From Thiothrix nivea DSM 5205 (GTDB lineage: Bacteria > Pseudomonadota > Gammaproteobacteria > Thiotrichales > Thiotrichaceae): a stretch of 64,000 bases of DNA. This document shows positions 18,101-27,900 of the stretch, in pieces (the first letter of the stretch is position 1; every line of letters starts with the position of its first letter). The DNA is taken from positions 4,448,693-4,512,692 of the forward strand of contig NZ_JH651384.1 of NCBI RefSeq assembly GCF_000260135.1, written 5' to 3'. A model generated the notes under the pieces. That model ran no database searches and was not told the DNA's origin. It saw only the letters and a program-made list of their open reading frames with translations. Made by a program: the position numbers and the translations under genes.

Positions 18101-21100
18101 ACTTTGCTGACCGGAACTGTTGGCGCTATCGCTGATTTCATCGCCCAGTACGCTGGTGAACACTACCGGCATTTGCGCGCCAGCCTGATGATTACTGCGC
18201 TTGCCGAGTTCGCGCAACACTTCGATGCCGCTGAAATGGTTGTGGTTGAGATTGTCCCACAGGCGTTTTTGCAGGCCGTGGGCGCGTTCGGTGAAACTTT
18301 GTTGTGCAGGGCTGTCGATGTCCAGCAGGATCAGGGACGTGAAATCGCCAATGATGTTGTTGACTTCCGGGTGTAGCGGCTGGCGGTTATAGGCAGTCAG
18401 GTTGAGGGTGAAACTGTCCTGCTTGCTCCAGGTGCGCAATACATCCGAGAACGCGGTCATCAGCAGGCAGGAGGGGGTGATTTGTTCCTGTGCGGCACGC
18501 GCCTTCAGCCTGCTCCAGTCTTGTTTGGGCAGGAAATGGTTTTTCTGCACAAACTTCGGTTCTGTCAGCGTCGTAGGGTTGATTGCCAACGGTAGTTCCG
18601 GCGCGCCCGGCAGGGTTGCCAGTTGCCGCATCCAGTACTCGCGTGACTGCCTGTACAGCGGTGAATCCTTGATACGCTGTTCGGCCAGCACGTAATCGCG
18701 GAACGACAGCTCAAACGGCGGCAATGCCAGTGTCGGTTGCTGGTAAAATTGCCGGAATTCTGTGTAGAGGATGTAGCGGCTGCGCGCGTCAAACAGAATG
18801 GCGTCGAAGCTGAGATGCACCCGGTAACGGTGTTCGTCCATACGCGACACGCAGATTTCGTACAACGGCCATTGATCGAAGGCGAACACCTGATGCGACA
18901 GGCGTTCGCGGGTAGCCATCAGCTCGGTTTGTACGCCGGCTTCATCCAGACTGCCCAGCTCCGTGACACGGATGTTGTACTTCGGGTTGTCCACCAGAAT
19001 TTGCTGCTTTCCGTCCGGCAGGATAATGGTGCGCAGCATTTCGTGGCGATCCACCATTTTCTGCCAGGCTTGTTGCAGGCGGCGCATGTCCAGATCGGCG
19101 CCATCGATTTCGGTGTAGGAATGCACCGAATAACCGCCGAGTTCGAAACTGCCGATGCGGCCCGCCCAGTAAGCCTGTTGGATGTCGGTCAGCGGGAAAG
19201 GCGTGCCACGGTTTGCAAGGTCGGGCTGTACCTGGAAGTCGCTCAACGATACGCCACGGTCAAACCGGTAGCCGTAGTGACGGGCAATTTGCCAGGTTTG
19301 TTCGCACAGGAAGTCCTGGTGGTAAACGTCTTTCCAGCGGTCGGCGGAGCTGGAAGAAAAACCCTGGTGGGTATGGAATTTGGGGTCGCCCGCACGCCGG
19401 GACAGCTCATGCGCGCCATCTACCATGCGCCGCTTGCCATCTTTTTGTGGCTCCAGCATGTCGGTGTGGAAGTCCACGCCGAGGAAATCTGTCAGGTCGC
19501 GTAAAGTGGATTCCGGCGCGGTGACCATATCCTCAAATTTAATCAAGTGCTGGCGTTCAGCCGGAATGTCTTTGAGGAATTCGCAGATGTTCTGATGGCT
19601 GATCAGCCACCAGGCTTCACCTTTCTGGCGTCCGCTGAGTTCAACCGCGCCATCTTCATCGCCGTGTACGTCCACCGCCAGATCCACACGCGCTTCCTCA
19701 AAAGAGGCGATCATGCCAGCCGGGTGGCGCATCAGGTGTACATACAGCGGGTCGTCGAATTCGGTTTCCAGACGTTTGAGGATGTCGGGGTTGAATGCGT
19801 AAGGGGGCGATTTGTCCACCAGCACCCTGTGGCCCGACCATGCCTGTAGCTGGGCGAACAGTTGTTTGATGCTGATGTCTTCCGCTTCCATGTCCACCAG
19901 AATCTGCTCGGCTTGCTCCAGCGTACAGCTTCGCAGTTCCATGATGGCGCGGGTCAGACCTTCGCTGACATAAGCCAGGCGGCCTGAGTAAAACTTTCGC
20001 CATTCGCGCAAGGTGTTGAAACCCAGCAGGTACAGTTCCGGTGGGCTGAACAGTTGCGGGTTGCCCGCCAGAATGACGCGCAGCAGGGTGGAGCCGGAAC
20101 GGGCAGGGGAGAGAATGAAAACGGCGCGCGGGTTTTTGCCGCCTTGCAGATCGGGGTGTACGTTCGGATTGCTGAGGCAGTCCGCCAGATAGTGGCGCAT
20201 GTGTTCAATCTGGGTGGCGGACAAGGGTTCTGCCACCTGTTCGGTGGCGGCGTCTTCCGCCGCCTTGAACAATGCAGGGTAGTTATCCTCGAAGTAGCGC
20301 GCCAGCCCGGCAATAGTAGGGGCGTCGAACAGCGAAACCGGGTGGAAAATTGCGCCGATTTTCTCCTGGAACCTGTTCATCACCATCACGGCCTTGATAG
20401 AGTTGCCGCCAAGATCAAAGAAATTGTCGTGGATGCCGGGGCGGATGTTGAGGATGGCTTCCCAGGCGTCGGCTAGCTGGGTTTCCAGTGGATTGCGCGG
20501 CGCGGCCTCGTCCTGTTCCAGCAGGTGGGCGATGGCTTGCAGGCGTTCCGCGAAAGCCCCCTGGTTGAAGCGTCTGGCCAGCAGGTTGCGCTGGATTTTA
20601 CCGATCGGCGTTTTGGGGATGTCTTCGCGTTCGACTGGGATAATGTACTCCGGGTTGACGTGAATACGGCTGACGATGGCCTGGCGGATCTGCCGGATCA
20701 TCTGTTGCCATTGCGTTTTATCGTCAGTTAGCGGATGGAAGAAAATCGCCAGCTTGTCGGTGTCGTTGTCCACATCGCCCACCGCGCAGGCTGCCGTGAA
20801 GGAATGTTCCACCCCTTCGGTTTCCTCGGCGACGGCCTCGATTTCGTGGCTGTAAAAGTTGCGCCCGTGGATAATGATCATGGCCTTGGCGCGCCCGGTC
20901 AGCGCCAGCGCGCCGCCGCTGAGAAAGCCCAGGTCGCCGGTATCCACCCAGCCGTCTGCGAGGAAGCATTCGGCATTGGCCTCCGGGTTATTGTAATAGC
21001 CTTCCAGCATCAACGGGCCTTTGAGGTGGACATGCCCGACCACGTCTTCCGGCGCCACCCGGCCTTGCTGGTCGATGATGCGGATGGTGACGCCGGGAAT

Positions 21101-22321
21101 TGGTCGCCCCAGGCTGGCAATCGGGGTGGCTCCGGGGGCTTCTGGTGTGGTCTGGCGCACATCCTCGCCGTTGAACGCGTGGTTTTCCACCCAGAAAAAC
21201 CTGATTGGTTCTGCATCGGTGGGCTCGCCGTAGGTAGTGCCGCCGCCACCGGCTTCCGCCATGCCGAAACTGGGGCGTGAACCGGTGCGCGGGTAGCCAT
21301 AACGACCAGCACGTTCCAGAAAGTCGTGCATGGTACGGGCGGATACGGGTTCGCCGCCGGAAATCATGAATTTGATGCTGGACAAATCCCAGCCGTATTC
21401 CGCGTCGCTTGCCTTGAGGGCATCGCGCATCAACGAGTAAATGAAGTTCGGCCCCCAGGTGTGGGTGATGCCGTATTGATCAATGGTGCGCAGCATGTTG
21501 AGCGGGTCGCCGAGGATGTCTTCCTTGTGCAGATAGACCATGTTGCACACGGTTTTGATGCAACGGATATGTTCGGCCAGACTGCCGTTATGATCGAAGG
21601 GCAGCCAGTTGAGGTAGACATCACTGGCATTGTGTCCATTAAAACGGTTGGCTCCTTCCGCGCGGGTGAGGATATTGCGGTGCTTCATGGTCACGCATTT
21701 GGGCGTGCCGGTGCTGCCGGAAGTCAGCCAGAAACAGGCGATGTCATCCGGCTGGCTGACGTGGTGGGTGAGGGTGGGGTTGTGGTCACGCAGCGAGTTG
21801 ACATTGCCGATGGCAGCCGTTTGCTCCGGCAGGTGCTCCAGCAGTCTGGTTGCGTCAGCGTACAGGCTGTCGCTGGTAATGATCAGGCGTGCCTCCAGCA
21901 GTTTGCCGAGGGCGCAGACATGCTCAAACGCGCGGTTGCCTGCCGCAAACTGTTCCGGCACTTCCATGATCAGGGGGCGGAAGCCGCCCAGCATACAGGC
22001 CCAGAATACCGGGATAATGTCGTGGTTCTTTTCCAGCAACAGGATGAGGTTGTCTTTGGGTTGCAGGCCCTGTTGCTGCAAGCCGGTGAGCAGGCGGCGG
22101 GCTTCTTGTAGCAGGTCGGTGTAAGCGTCTACGCGGTCGCTGCCGTTTTCCAGGCGGTAGGTGATGCGTTTGTCGGCGGCTTTGCCAACAGCATCCAGCA
22201 TCATTTCCGGCAGGGTCAGGCAGTCTGCGGCGTCAAATTCAACAATTCCGCCTGCGCTAATAGCCGGAGGCTTGGTGGTTGCGGTTTCTGTGGGGGTCAG
22301 ATTGTGCTCTGCCTTGGTCAT
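15188..22321 (-). CDS. NRPS: loading ligase - T - sulfotransferase - Cy - A - T - SagB-like oxidase
   Basis: A 2377-residue multidomain synthetase. AMP-forming loading ligase, residues 30-590 (LTSGSTGTPK, NWLPFDHNGSLAEH; FAAL/CAL-like). Carrier T1 with Ser641 (LGGNSIKA). Sulfotransferase about 725-1025, with PAPS 5'-phosphate loop ILSPARSGSTLLR and RHPAGMIASFEE. Condensation domain of cyclisation type, 1035-1480, with the heterocyclisation motif DxxxxDxxS at 1173-1181. Adenylation 1490-2005 (IIFTSGSTGLPKG). Its pocket residues D-L-Y in FDLSVYDIFG, N in IWNTVPA, and I-W agree with cysteine-activating domains of the pyochelin/yersiniabactin type. Carrier T2 with Ser2061. The C-terminal 2125-2340 is a SagB/McbC-like FMN oxidoreductase (YGSAGGLYPLQ). 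Predicted chemistry is cysteine cyclisation to thiazoline and oxidation to thiazole on an acyl or aryl starter that may be sulfonated. No thioesterase domain is present. Confidence 0.88.
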   Translation of the reverse strand: MTKAEHNLTPTETATTKPPAISAGGIVEFDAADCLTLPEMMLDAVGKAADKRITYRLENGSDRVDAYTDLLQEARRLLTGLQQQGLQPKDNLILLLEKNHDIIPVFWACMLGGFRPLIMEVPEQFAAGNRAFEHVCALGKLLEARLIITSDSLYADATRLLEHLPEQTAAIGNVNSLRDHNPTLTHHVSQPDDIACFWLTSGSTGTPKCVTMKHRNILTRAEGANRFNGHNASDVYLNWLPFDHNGSLAEHIRCIKTVCNMVYLHKEDILGDPLNMLRTIDQYGITHTWGPNFIYSLMRDALKASDAEYGWDLSSIKFMISGGEPVSARTMHDFLERAGRYGYPRTGSRPSFGMAEAGGGGTTYGEPTDAEPIRFFWVENHAFNGEDVRQTTPEAPGATPIASLGRPIPGVTIRIIDQQGRVAPEDVVGHVHLKGPLMLEGYYNNPEANAECFLADGWVDTGDLGFLSGGALALTGRAKAMIIIHGRNFYSHEIEAVAEETEGVEHSFTAACAVGDVDNDTDKLAIFFHPLTDDKTQWQQMIRQIRQAIVSRIHVNPEYIIPVEREDIPKTPIGKIQRNLLARRFNQGAFAERLQAIAHLLEQDEAAPRNPLETQLADAWEAILNIRPGIHDNFFDLGGNSIKAVMVMNRFQEKIGAIFHPVSLFDAPTIAGLARYFEDNYPALFKAAEDAATEQVAEPLSATQIEHMRHYLADCLSNPNVHPDLQGGKNPRAVFILSPARSGSTLLRVILAGNPQLFSPPELYLLGFNTLREWRKFYSGRLAYVSEGLTRAIMELRSCTLEQAEQILVDMEAEDISIKQLFAQLQAWSGHRVLVDKSPPYAFNPDILKRLETEFDDPLYVHLMRHPAGMIASFEEARVDLAVDVHGDEDGAVELSGRQKGEAWWLISHQNICEFLKDIPAERQHLIKFEDMVTAPESTLRDLTDFLGVDFHTDMLEPQKDGKRRMVDGAHELSRRAGDPKFHTHQGFSSSSADRWKDVYHQDFLCEQTWQIARHYGYRFDRGVSLSDFQVQPDLANRGTPFPLTDIQQAYWAGRIGSFELGGYSVHSYTEIDGADLDMRRLQQAWQKMVDRHEMLRTIILPDGKQQILVDNPKYNIRVTELGSLDEAGVQTELMATRERLSHQVFAFDQWPLYEICVSRMDEHRYRVHLSFDAILFDARSRYILYTEFRQFYQQPTLALPPFELSFRDYVLAEQRIKDSPLYRQSREYWMRQLATLPGAPELPLAINPTTLTEPKFVQKNHFLPKQDWSRLKARAAQEQITPSCLLMTAFSDVLRTWSKQDSFTLNLTAYNRQPLHPEVNNIIGDFTSLILLDIDSPAQQSFTERAHGLQKRLWDNLNHNHFSGIEVLRELGKRSNHQAGAQMPVVFTSVLGDEISDSANSSGQQSTDWLGEVAFNVAQTPQIWFDHIAFEEGGGLLCRWNVVDTLFPAGMMDAMFDAYLGCLQKLLSEESAWRERWPDTAKRLLTPAQLEQRHAANATDAPIADELMHTLFHKQVAQRPHAPAVIAAERTLSYQELYELSNRIGHRLQTLGVQPNQLVAVVMEKGWQQVAALMGILTSGAAYLPVDPSLPEERFHYLLEFGQVDVVLTESSLHSLMNWPQDTRIVCVDDGSLTNESATLPEIRQQPTDLAYIIFTSGSTGLPKGVMIDHRGAVNTILDINARFNVTPADRAIGLSALNFDLSVYDIFGLLAAGGAVVMPQAADVRNPPQWVKLINGHQVTIWNTVPAFVGLLADYVESHPDADMDSLRLVMMSGDWIPVTLPERIQRHCNQPQVISLGGATEASIWSILYPITQVKPAWSSIPYGKPMLNQQFHVLNSALEDCPVWVPGKLYIGGVGLAKGYWRDTEKTDKAFITHPGTGERLYCTGDLGRYLPDGNIEFLGREDFQVKIQGFRVEIGEIEAALMQHPAIKTAVVDARGEVHAEKQLVAYCIAESTENLQADELRSFLRRKIPAYMVPTVYIPLRDLPLSTNGKVDRKALPDPAKVSTLESAPTVNGKSAQATATSSGIASQILDIVESVLERSGIAPNDNIFNFGATSIHMMRIVNQLEMGLGFRPQIDAFYTDPTVQGLISVYQEIHGGSEADSQPAMQVHALPSHSLLEQFHFITDPAERAAFKQAQHGIRQLDAPSIPLPGSTALDDLYARLRSYRHYSAEPIALANFSDLLSCLRQQTLRQQPKYLYGSAGGLYPLQTYVYIKPNRVESLIGGLYYYHPREHRLILLSEDELDECIYNPHINRPTYQRAAFAIFLISQLAAIAPMYQELALHFSTLEAGNISQLLRHHAPNANLGVCEIGELDFNRVRHLFTLDDSQVLVHSLVGGIPDEDAGANDTAFYQGVFASQPKVDEEEREDEEF

Positions 22322-22338
22322 GGGAGCTTGCTCCAGGG

Positions 22339-23121
22339 TCAGGTATTGTTGTTGACAAAATTTGGCTGTTGTATGAAAGCCTGCTGTAGCTGCCGGATAA
22401 TGTCATCCCTATGTGTATTCAGAAAGAAATGGTCACCCGCATATTGCCGGTGCTGAAAACCAGTGGAGGTCTGCTCCACCCAGTTGAGCATGGATTCCGG
22501 TCTGGCAATAGGATCCTGGTTGCCCGACAGGATGGTGATGGGGCAGGGCAGTGGCGCTGCCGGTTGATAACGCCAGGTTTCGTGCAGGCTGAAATCGGCG
22601 CGCAGCAGCGGCAGCAGGAAGGCCATGATTTCCCGGTTGGTCAGGATTTCTTCTGGCGTACCGGCGTAATCCCTGAGTCCGTCCAGCAGAACCGCCTCCG
22701 GTAGCCGATGCAGTTCCCGGTTGGGGTTGGGCAATTCGGGCGAGCGGAAGGCTGAAATGAACAGGGTCTGTGGGAGTGGCAGCCCTTGCTGATGCAATGC
22801 GCGGCACAGGTTGAAGCCCACCAGTGCGCCAAGGCTGTGGCCAAACAACACAAACGGTTTGTTCAGCAAAGGGGTAATGGCCGGTAACAGTGCTTCCAGC
22901 AAGGGTTGCATGGCGTGAAAAGCCTGTTCCCGCAGCCGGTTTTCCCTGCCAGGCGGTTGTACGCCGAGGAAGTCAATGCCGTTTGCGTGAAAGTCCCCGG
23001 CCCACTGGTAAAAAATGGATGCGCCTGCGCCTGAATAGGGAAAGGCGAACACGCGCTGCTGCCCTTGCTGTGGCAGGTTGTAGGTGCTGAACCAAGGGTT
23101 TGCAGTCGGTGTGTTGTTCAT
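22339..23121 (-). CDS. Type II thioesterase
   Basis: This 260-residue alpha/beta hydrolase frees mis-primed or stalled carrier proteins of NRPS systems. FAFPYSGAGASIFYQW matches the family start. The nucleophile is in GHSLGALVGF, the acid in SGNQDPIA and the histidine in GDHFFL. Its start codon overlaps the stop of the docking-C-T gene in an ATGA, and it ends 17 bp before the large NRPS, so all three should be co-translated. Typical length. Substrate carriers would be those of the flanking NRPS genes. Confidence 0.92.
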   Translation of the reverse strand: MNNTPTANPWFSTYNLPQQGQQRVFAFPYSGAGASIFYQWAGDFHANGIDFLGVQPPGRENRLREQAFHAMQPLLEALLPAITPLLNKPFVLFGHSLGALVGFNLCRALHQQGLPLPQTLFISAFRSPELPNPNRELHRLPEAVLLDGLRDYAGTPEEILTNREIMAFLLPLLRADFSLHETWRYQPAAPLPCPITILSGNQDPIARPESMLNWVEQTSTGFQHRQYAGDHFFLNTHRDDIIRQLQQAFIQQPNFVNNNT

Positions 23122-24947
23122 GAGTCCGATGCCGCCAGTTCAGCAATGGTGGGAAACGTATCCATATCGCCCAACCTGATGTCCAGATCAAGTTCCTGTT
23201 TGAGTACGGCAAGCAGCCGGATAGCCAGCAGGGAATGCCCGCCCAGTTCCGTAAAGCGGTCATGGACGCCGATACGTTCAATGCCGAACACGTCTTGCCA
23301 GACACGGGTGATGGCTGCTTCTCCAGGTGTGCGGGGTGCTGTGTATTCCTGAGTTCCGCTTATCGCGAGACTGCTATTGCTTACCGGTTTTGTCGCGAAG
23401 GTGGGTAATTCAGTGAGCGCCAATTCGGGGTTAGCGGTGACCTGCTTCAGCACCTGGAAGAAATTATTCCTGAGCGCTTCAATGGTGGCTGGCTCGAAAA
23501 TGTCGGCATTGTAGACGAACAGGCCGGACAGCTTGCCGCCGTGTTCCACCATCACCAGTTCCAGATCGTATTTTGACAGGACTTTGACATCCGGCAGCTT
23601 TTCCACCTGCAAATCCGCCAGTACCAGCCCTGCGGCGGAACCGGGCTGGGATTGGTGTTGATGCAACACAAACATGGTGCGGAACAGCGGGTTGGCTGTC
23701 AGGCTGGGGTTGAGCTTGCCCAACAAACGTTCGAACGGCAGATCCTGGTTGGCATAGGCTTCGCGCGAGGTTTTGGCCACCTGTTGCAACAGCTTGCAGA
23801 AAGCCATGCCGGATGAAAAGTCGGAAGCGATCAGGATATTGTTGGCGAATGAGCCGATCATGGCTTCGGTTTCAGCTAGACGCCGGTTGGAAACGATGGT
23901 GCCGGTGGCCAGTTTTTCCTGCCGGGTGTAAGCGTATAGCAATGACTGAAAGGCCGCCAGCAGGCTGATGAACAGGGTGACGCCGACTTGTTGTGACAGG
24001 TTACGGATAGCATCGGTCAGGAAGGTCGGCACAGTAAATTCGACACTGGCGCTGTTGGCGGAAGCACCGGATGGTCTGGGGCGATCCAGCGGCAGGCCGG
24101 TAAACAGCTGGGCATCACGCAGTTTTGTCAGCCACCAAGCGCTTTGGCGGGCGGCTTCCCCGCCTTCAAACCATTGATGATGCCAGTGGGCAAAATCAGC
24201 GTATTGCGCACCCAGGGGTGGCAACGGCGAAGGTTTTCCTGCCTGGAAAGCAGTATACAAAGCGGACAGTTCCCGTAACAGCACCGCCGTTGACCAGCCG
24301 TCGAAGATATACAGATGCGTTGCCAGCAGGAACAGGTATTGCCGGTCAGCGGTTTTGAGCAATTGGGCACGCAGCAGTGGGGCGGCGGTAAGATCGAACG
24401 GCTCCAGGGCATGGTTTTCACAGATTGCTGTGATGGTGTTCTCTGTCGTTTGTGGGGAAAGGGCGCTCAAGTCCTGTAGCGGCAACTGGAAACGGATTGA
24501 CGGAATGGCGGTTTGTACCGGGCGGTTATCGACGCTTGCACAACGGATGCGAAAGACTTCGTGACGTTGGATGAGCGTGTTGAGCGCCTGTTCCAGCGCG
24601 GCTATGTCCAGCAAGCCGCTGATGCGGAACACGAAATGGATGTTGCCGGTGAAATGGTTAGCCGGATCAAGCTTGCTCAGCAGCCAGATACGTTCCTGGG
24701 AATAAGACAGGGGCAGTTCACCATTGCGTGCAATCGGGGTGAGCGTTCCGCCGGTATTGGCTCCGCTTTCTGGTTGCCGTTGATTTTCCAGCAGTTGCAG
24801 TAAAGCCGGTTTGAACTGTTTGATACTGTCGCGTAATGCCGGGGTCATTGCGCCTTTGGGGGCGTTGCAACGCAACTTGCCGTCGGCCAGCGAAAGCTTG
24901 ATGTCCAGCCTGTTCAGTTCGGTGAGGAGTTGTTGAGCCGATTGCAT
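23118..24947 (-). CDS. NRPS: TubC-like docking - condensation (mutated active site) - carrier
   Basis: The 609 residues begin with a TubC-type N-terminal docking domain (LLTELNRLDIKLSLADGKLR). A condensation domain follows (about 75-490, LSYSQERIWLLSKLDP at its start), then a carrier domain near the end (FTELGGHSLLAIRLL). The catalytic motif HHxxxDG reads HLYIFDG: the second, catalytic His is Leu. The sister C domain in the next gene has the normal HHSIFDG. Other core motifs look preserved, so the domain may be structural, a platform for recruiting a trans enzyme, or a condensation variant. No adenylation domain is present, so the carrier must be loaded in trans. The gene follows the C-A-T-TE gene after 3 bp. 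Confidence 0.88.
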   Translation of the reverse strand: MQSAQQLLTELNRLDIKLSLADGKLRCNAPKGAMTPALRDSIKQFKPALLQLLENQRQPESGANTGGTLTPIARNGELPLSYSQERIWLLSKLDPANHFTGNIHFVFRISGLLDIAALEQALNTLIQRHEVFRIRCASVDNRPVQTAIPSIRFQLPLQDLSALSPQTTENTITAICENHALEPFDLTAAPLLRAQLLKTADRQYLFLLATHLYIFDGWSTAVLLRELSALYTAFQAGKPSPLPPLGAQYADFAHWHHQWFEGGEAARQSAWWLTKLRDAQLFTGLPLDRPRPSGASANSASVEFTVPTFLTDAIRNLSQQVGVTLFISLLAAFQSLLYAYTRQEKLATGTIVSNRRLAETEAMIGSFANNILIASDFSSGMAFCKLLQQVAKTSREAYANQDLPFERLLGKLNPSLTANPLFRTMFVLHQHQSQPGSAAGLVLADLQVEKLPDVKVLSKYDLELVMVEHGGKLSGLFVYNADIFEPATIEALRNNFFQVLKQVTANPELALTELPTFATKPVSNSSLAISGTQEYTAPRTPGEAAITRVWQDVFGIERIGVHDRFTELGGHSLLAIRLLAVLKQELDLDIRLGDMDTFPTIAELAASDS

Positions 24948-24950
24948 GGC

Positions 24951-27900
24951 TTACTTCACTCCCAAATCATGAATGCAGGTATACAGTTTTTCCGCCAGCA
25001 CCGGGCTGTGTTCGTTGGAGAACATGTTGAAATGATTGCCGGGTGATTCATGTTCAATCATGCCTTTATGGGTGAATTCAGCCCAGGCAGGCACGGGGTC
25101 TTTCATCTTCTCATCGAAACGGGTTTCTTCCGTGGCTTTGATATAGGCAATACCTGCTTTGATAGCCTGGTTTGGTCGGTATTGGCATAGAAGTTGGTTG
25201 TGATGTTTATGTACTCTTAGGCGTTGTTCAGCTTCTTCCAGAGTAATATCCGGCGGGAACAGGCCAATTTGTTTTTTCTGCTCAATAATCAGTTGTTTTT
25301 GAGCGTGTTCGGATTCCTGTTGTTCGACTTCTTCCTGAATGTTGATGCCTGCGGCTGGTTCCAGGCGTTCCAGCAGGAAATCGACGTCATCGGTTTCATA
25401 GGTATCCACATAGGGTGAGGGTGCGTCAATCATGATGACACCAGAAACTGTTTCCCCTGTACTTTCCAATATCCTGGCCATTTCAAACGCTACGCTACCG
25501 CCGAATGACCAGCCCGCCAGCAGGTAAGGGCCTTGTGGTTTGATCTGACGGATAGCATCAACGTAATTTTGTGCCATCTCGTCAATGCTGGTGTAAAGAG
25601 GTTCCCCCGGTTCTATACCTCTGGCTTGCAAACCGTAAAATGGATATGCGTATCGCGAACTCATCAGTTTGGCGACTTGCTGGTAGCGGAACACGATGCC
25701 ACCCGCTGCATGCACACAGAAAATAGGTATATTGGAGCCGCGAGTTTGAAGGGCAACCAAGGGGGAATTTTTTAGGGCTACATGGTCGTCACGCCGCAAC
25801 AAGCAAGCAAATTGCTCAATATTGGCATATTGGAACAGTGTATTTAGTGGAATTTTAACTGAGAACTGTTGGTTGATGCGATTAATCAGGCGAATAGCCA
25901 ACATTGAATCGCCACCGATTGCAAAGAAATTATCAAGTACGCTAATAGGAGAAATTGCCAGGGTATCCTCCCATATCTGGCTTAATTGTAATTCCAATGA
26001 ATTTCTTGGGTGCATATAGTTTGTGCTCAGCACACTTAATTGATCAGGTTCTGGTAAGCTTTTGCGATCAAGTTTACCGTTGGGTAATCGGGGGAATTCA
26101 TCTAACACAATGAATAAAGCTGGAATCATGTAATCCGGTAGTTTTTGTTTCAAGGTAGATTTTAGTTCGCTAACGATTTCACTGTTATGTTTAGTTGCAG
26201 ATACTTGGGCTAACACATAGGCCACTAGCTGTTTGTCTCCCGATTTTATGGGGTGTGTTACAACGACAGCTTCCCCAATATTCGGACATTGTTTTAGCTG
26301 TGCCTCAATTTCACCCAGTTCAATACGGAAGCCCCGCAATTTGATTTGGTGGTCGATACGTCCAAGAAACTCTAGGTTCCCATCAGGCAACCAGCGGGCG
26401 AGATCCCCTGTTTTATAAACGCGTTCACGCCTACCCAGTAATTCCAGTTCAATAAATTTTTCAGCAGTCAGTTGTGGGCGTTTGTGGTAGTTGCGGGCAA
26501 CACCATCGCCTGCAATATAAATTTCCCCGCTCACACCAATGGGAACAGGTTGGCTTTGTGTATCACACAGATAGACCCGGTAATTAGCTAGCGCCCTACC
26601 AATAGGTGTGTTGCGAGAAGGATTCTGGGTATTTTTAAAGTCATGAAATGTGGCGCAAACCGTAGTTTCGGTTGGGCCATAACCGTTAATAATGGATAAA
26701 TCGGGTTCCAGTTTGCGAAAACGTTGCAATAATTCTTCATGTATGGGTTCCACTCCTACCAACAAGTATCGTAGCGGTAGTTGTCTGGCTTCCTCGAAAT
26801 ATACCAGTATCATTTCCAGAATATTGGGAGGAATATAAGCCTGACAGATAGCGTGTTCACATAGATAAGCAACTAGGTTGTCAGGAGCCATGACTATTTC
26901 TGTTGGAATGATGTGCAGCTCATGACCGTAGCACAGGCTTGAGAAGCATTCCCAGACAGATACATCAAAAACAAACGGGCAAACACTGCTGCTGGAAATT
27001 GGCGTAAGGCGTGGGGCTGTGTGCTCATAAGCTACCAGCATAGCGATAACATTTTGATGTTCTACCGCCACACCCTTGGGCTTGCCGGTAGAGCCGGAAG
27101 TGTAGATGACATAAGCCAGATCGTCAGGCTGGCTGCGTACAGGAAGGTTATCGGTTGGGAAGTCAGCAAGCGTTACTTCATCCAGGCACACGACTTGCGG
27201 TGATGTTTCCGTGCTATCCACAGACAGACTGCTTTTGAGGCTGCTGTGGGTAAGGATAACGGTTGCTTCACTGTCAGTGAGCATGTGGTGGATGCGGTCT
27301 TGCGGGTACGCGGGGTCGATGGGTACATAAGCCGCACCTGCTTTGAGAGTACCTAGCAGACCAAACAGCATGTCCGGCGAGCGTTCTACGCAAATGGCAA
27401 TCAACGGATTATGTTGGTTTTTACAGGATGTATTTTGTAACAGATAATGGGCTATTTGATTGGCTTGCTGGTTGAGTTGCCGGTAGGTAAACCGTTGCTC
27501 ATGAAATGTCAATGCCACGTTATCCGGTGTCTGTCCAACCTGTGCTTCAAACAGGTCAACCAGCGTTTTTTCCAACGGATAAGCAACCGCTGTATCATTC
27601 CACGCCTGCAATTGTTGCACATCCTGCTGTGTCAGCATGGACAATTGGCTAATGGGCAAATCCGGTTGTTCCAGGATGGCATCCAGCAGCACCTGAAAAT
27701 GCCCCATCATCCGTTCAATCGTGGCGGCTGCAAACAACGCCGTACTGTATTCGAGAATGACCGTAAACTTTTCCGGATGCTCGCGAATAATGAAACTCAG
27801 GTCGAACCTGGCAACAGCGCCGTCGAAATCCAGCGGCAGAATGTCCACACCCGGCAAGGTGAAGCCGTCCGTATGCGCGTTCTGGAAACTGAGCATGACC

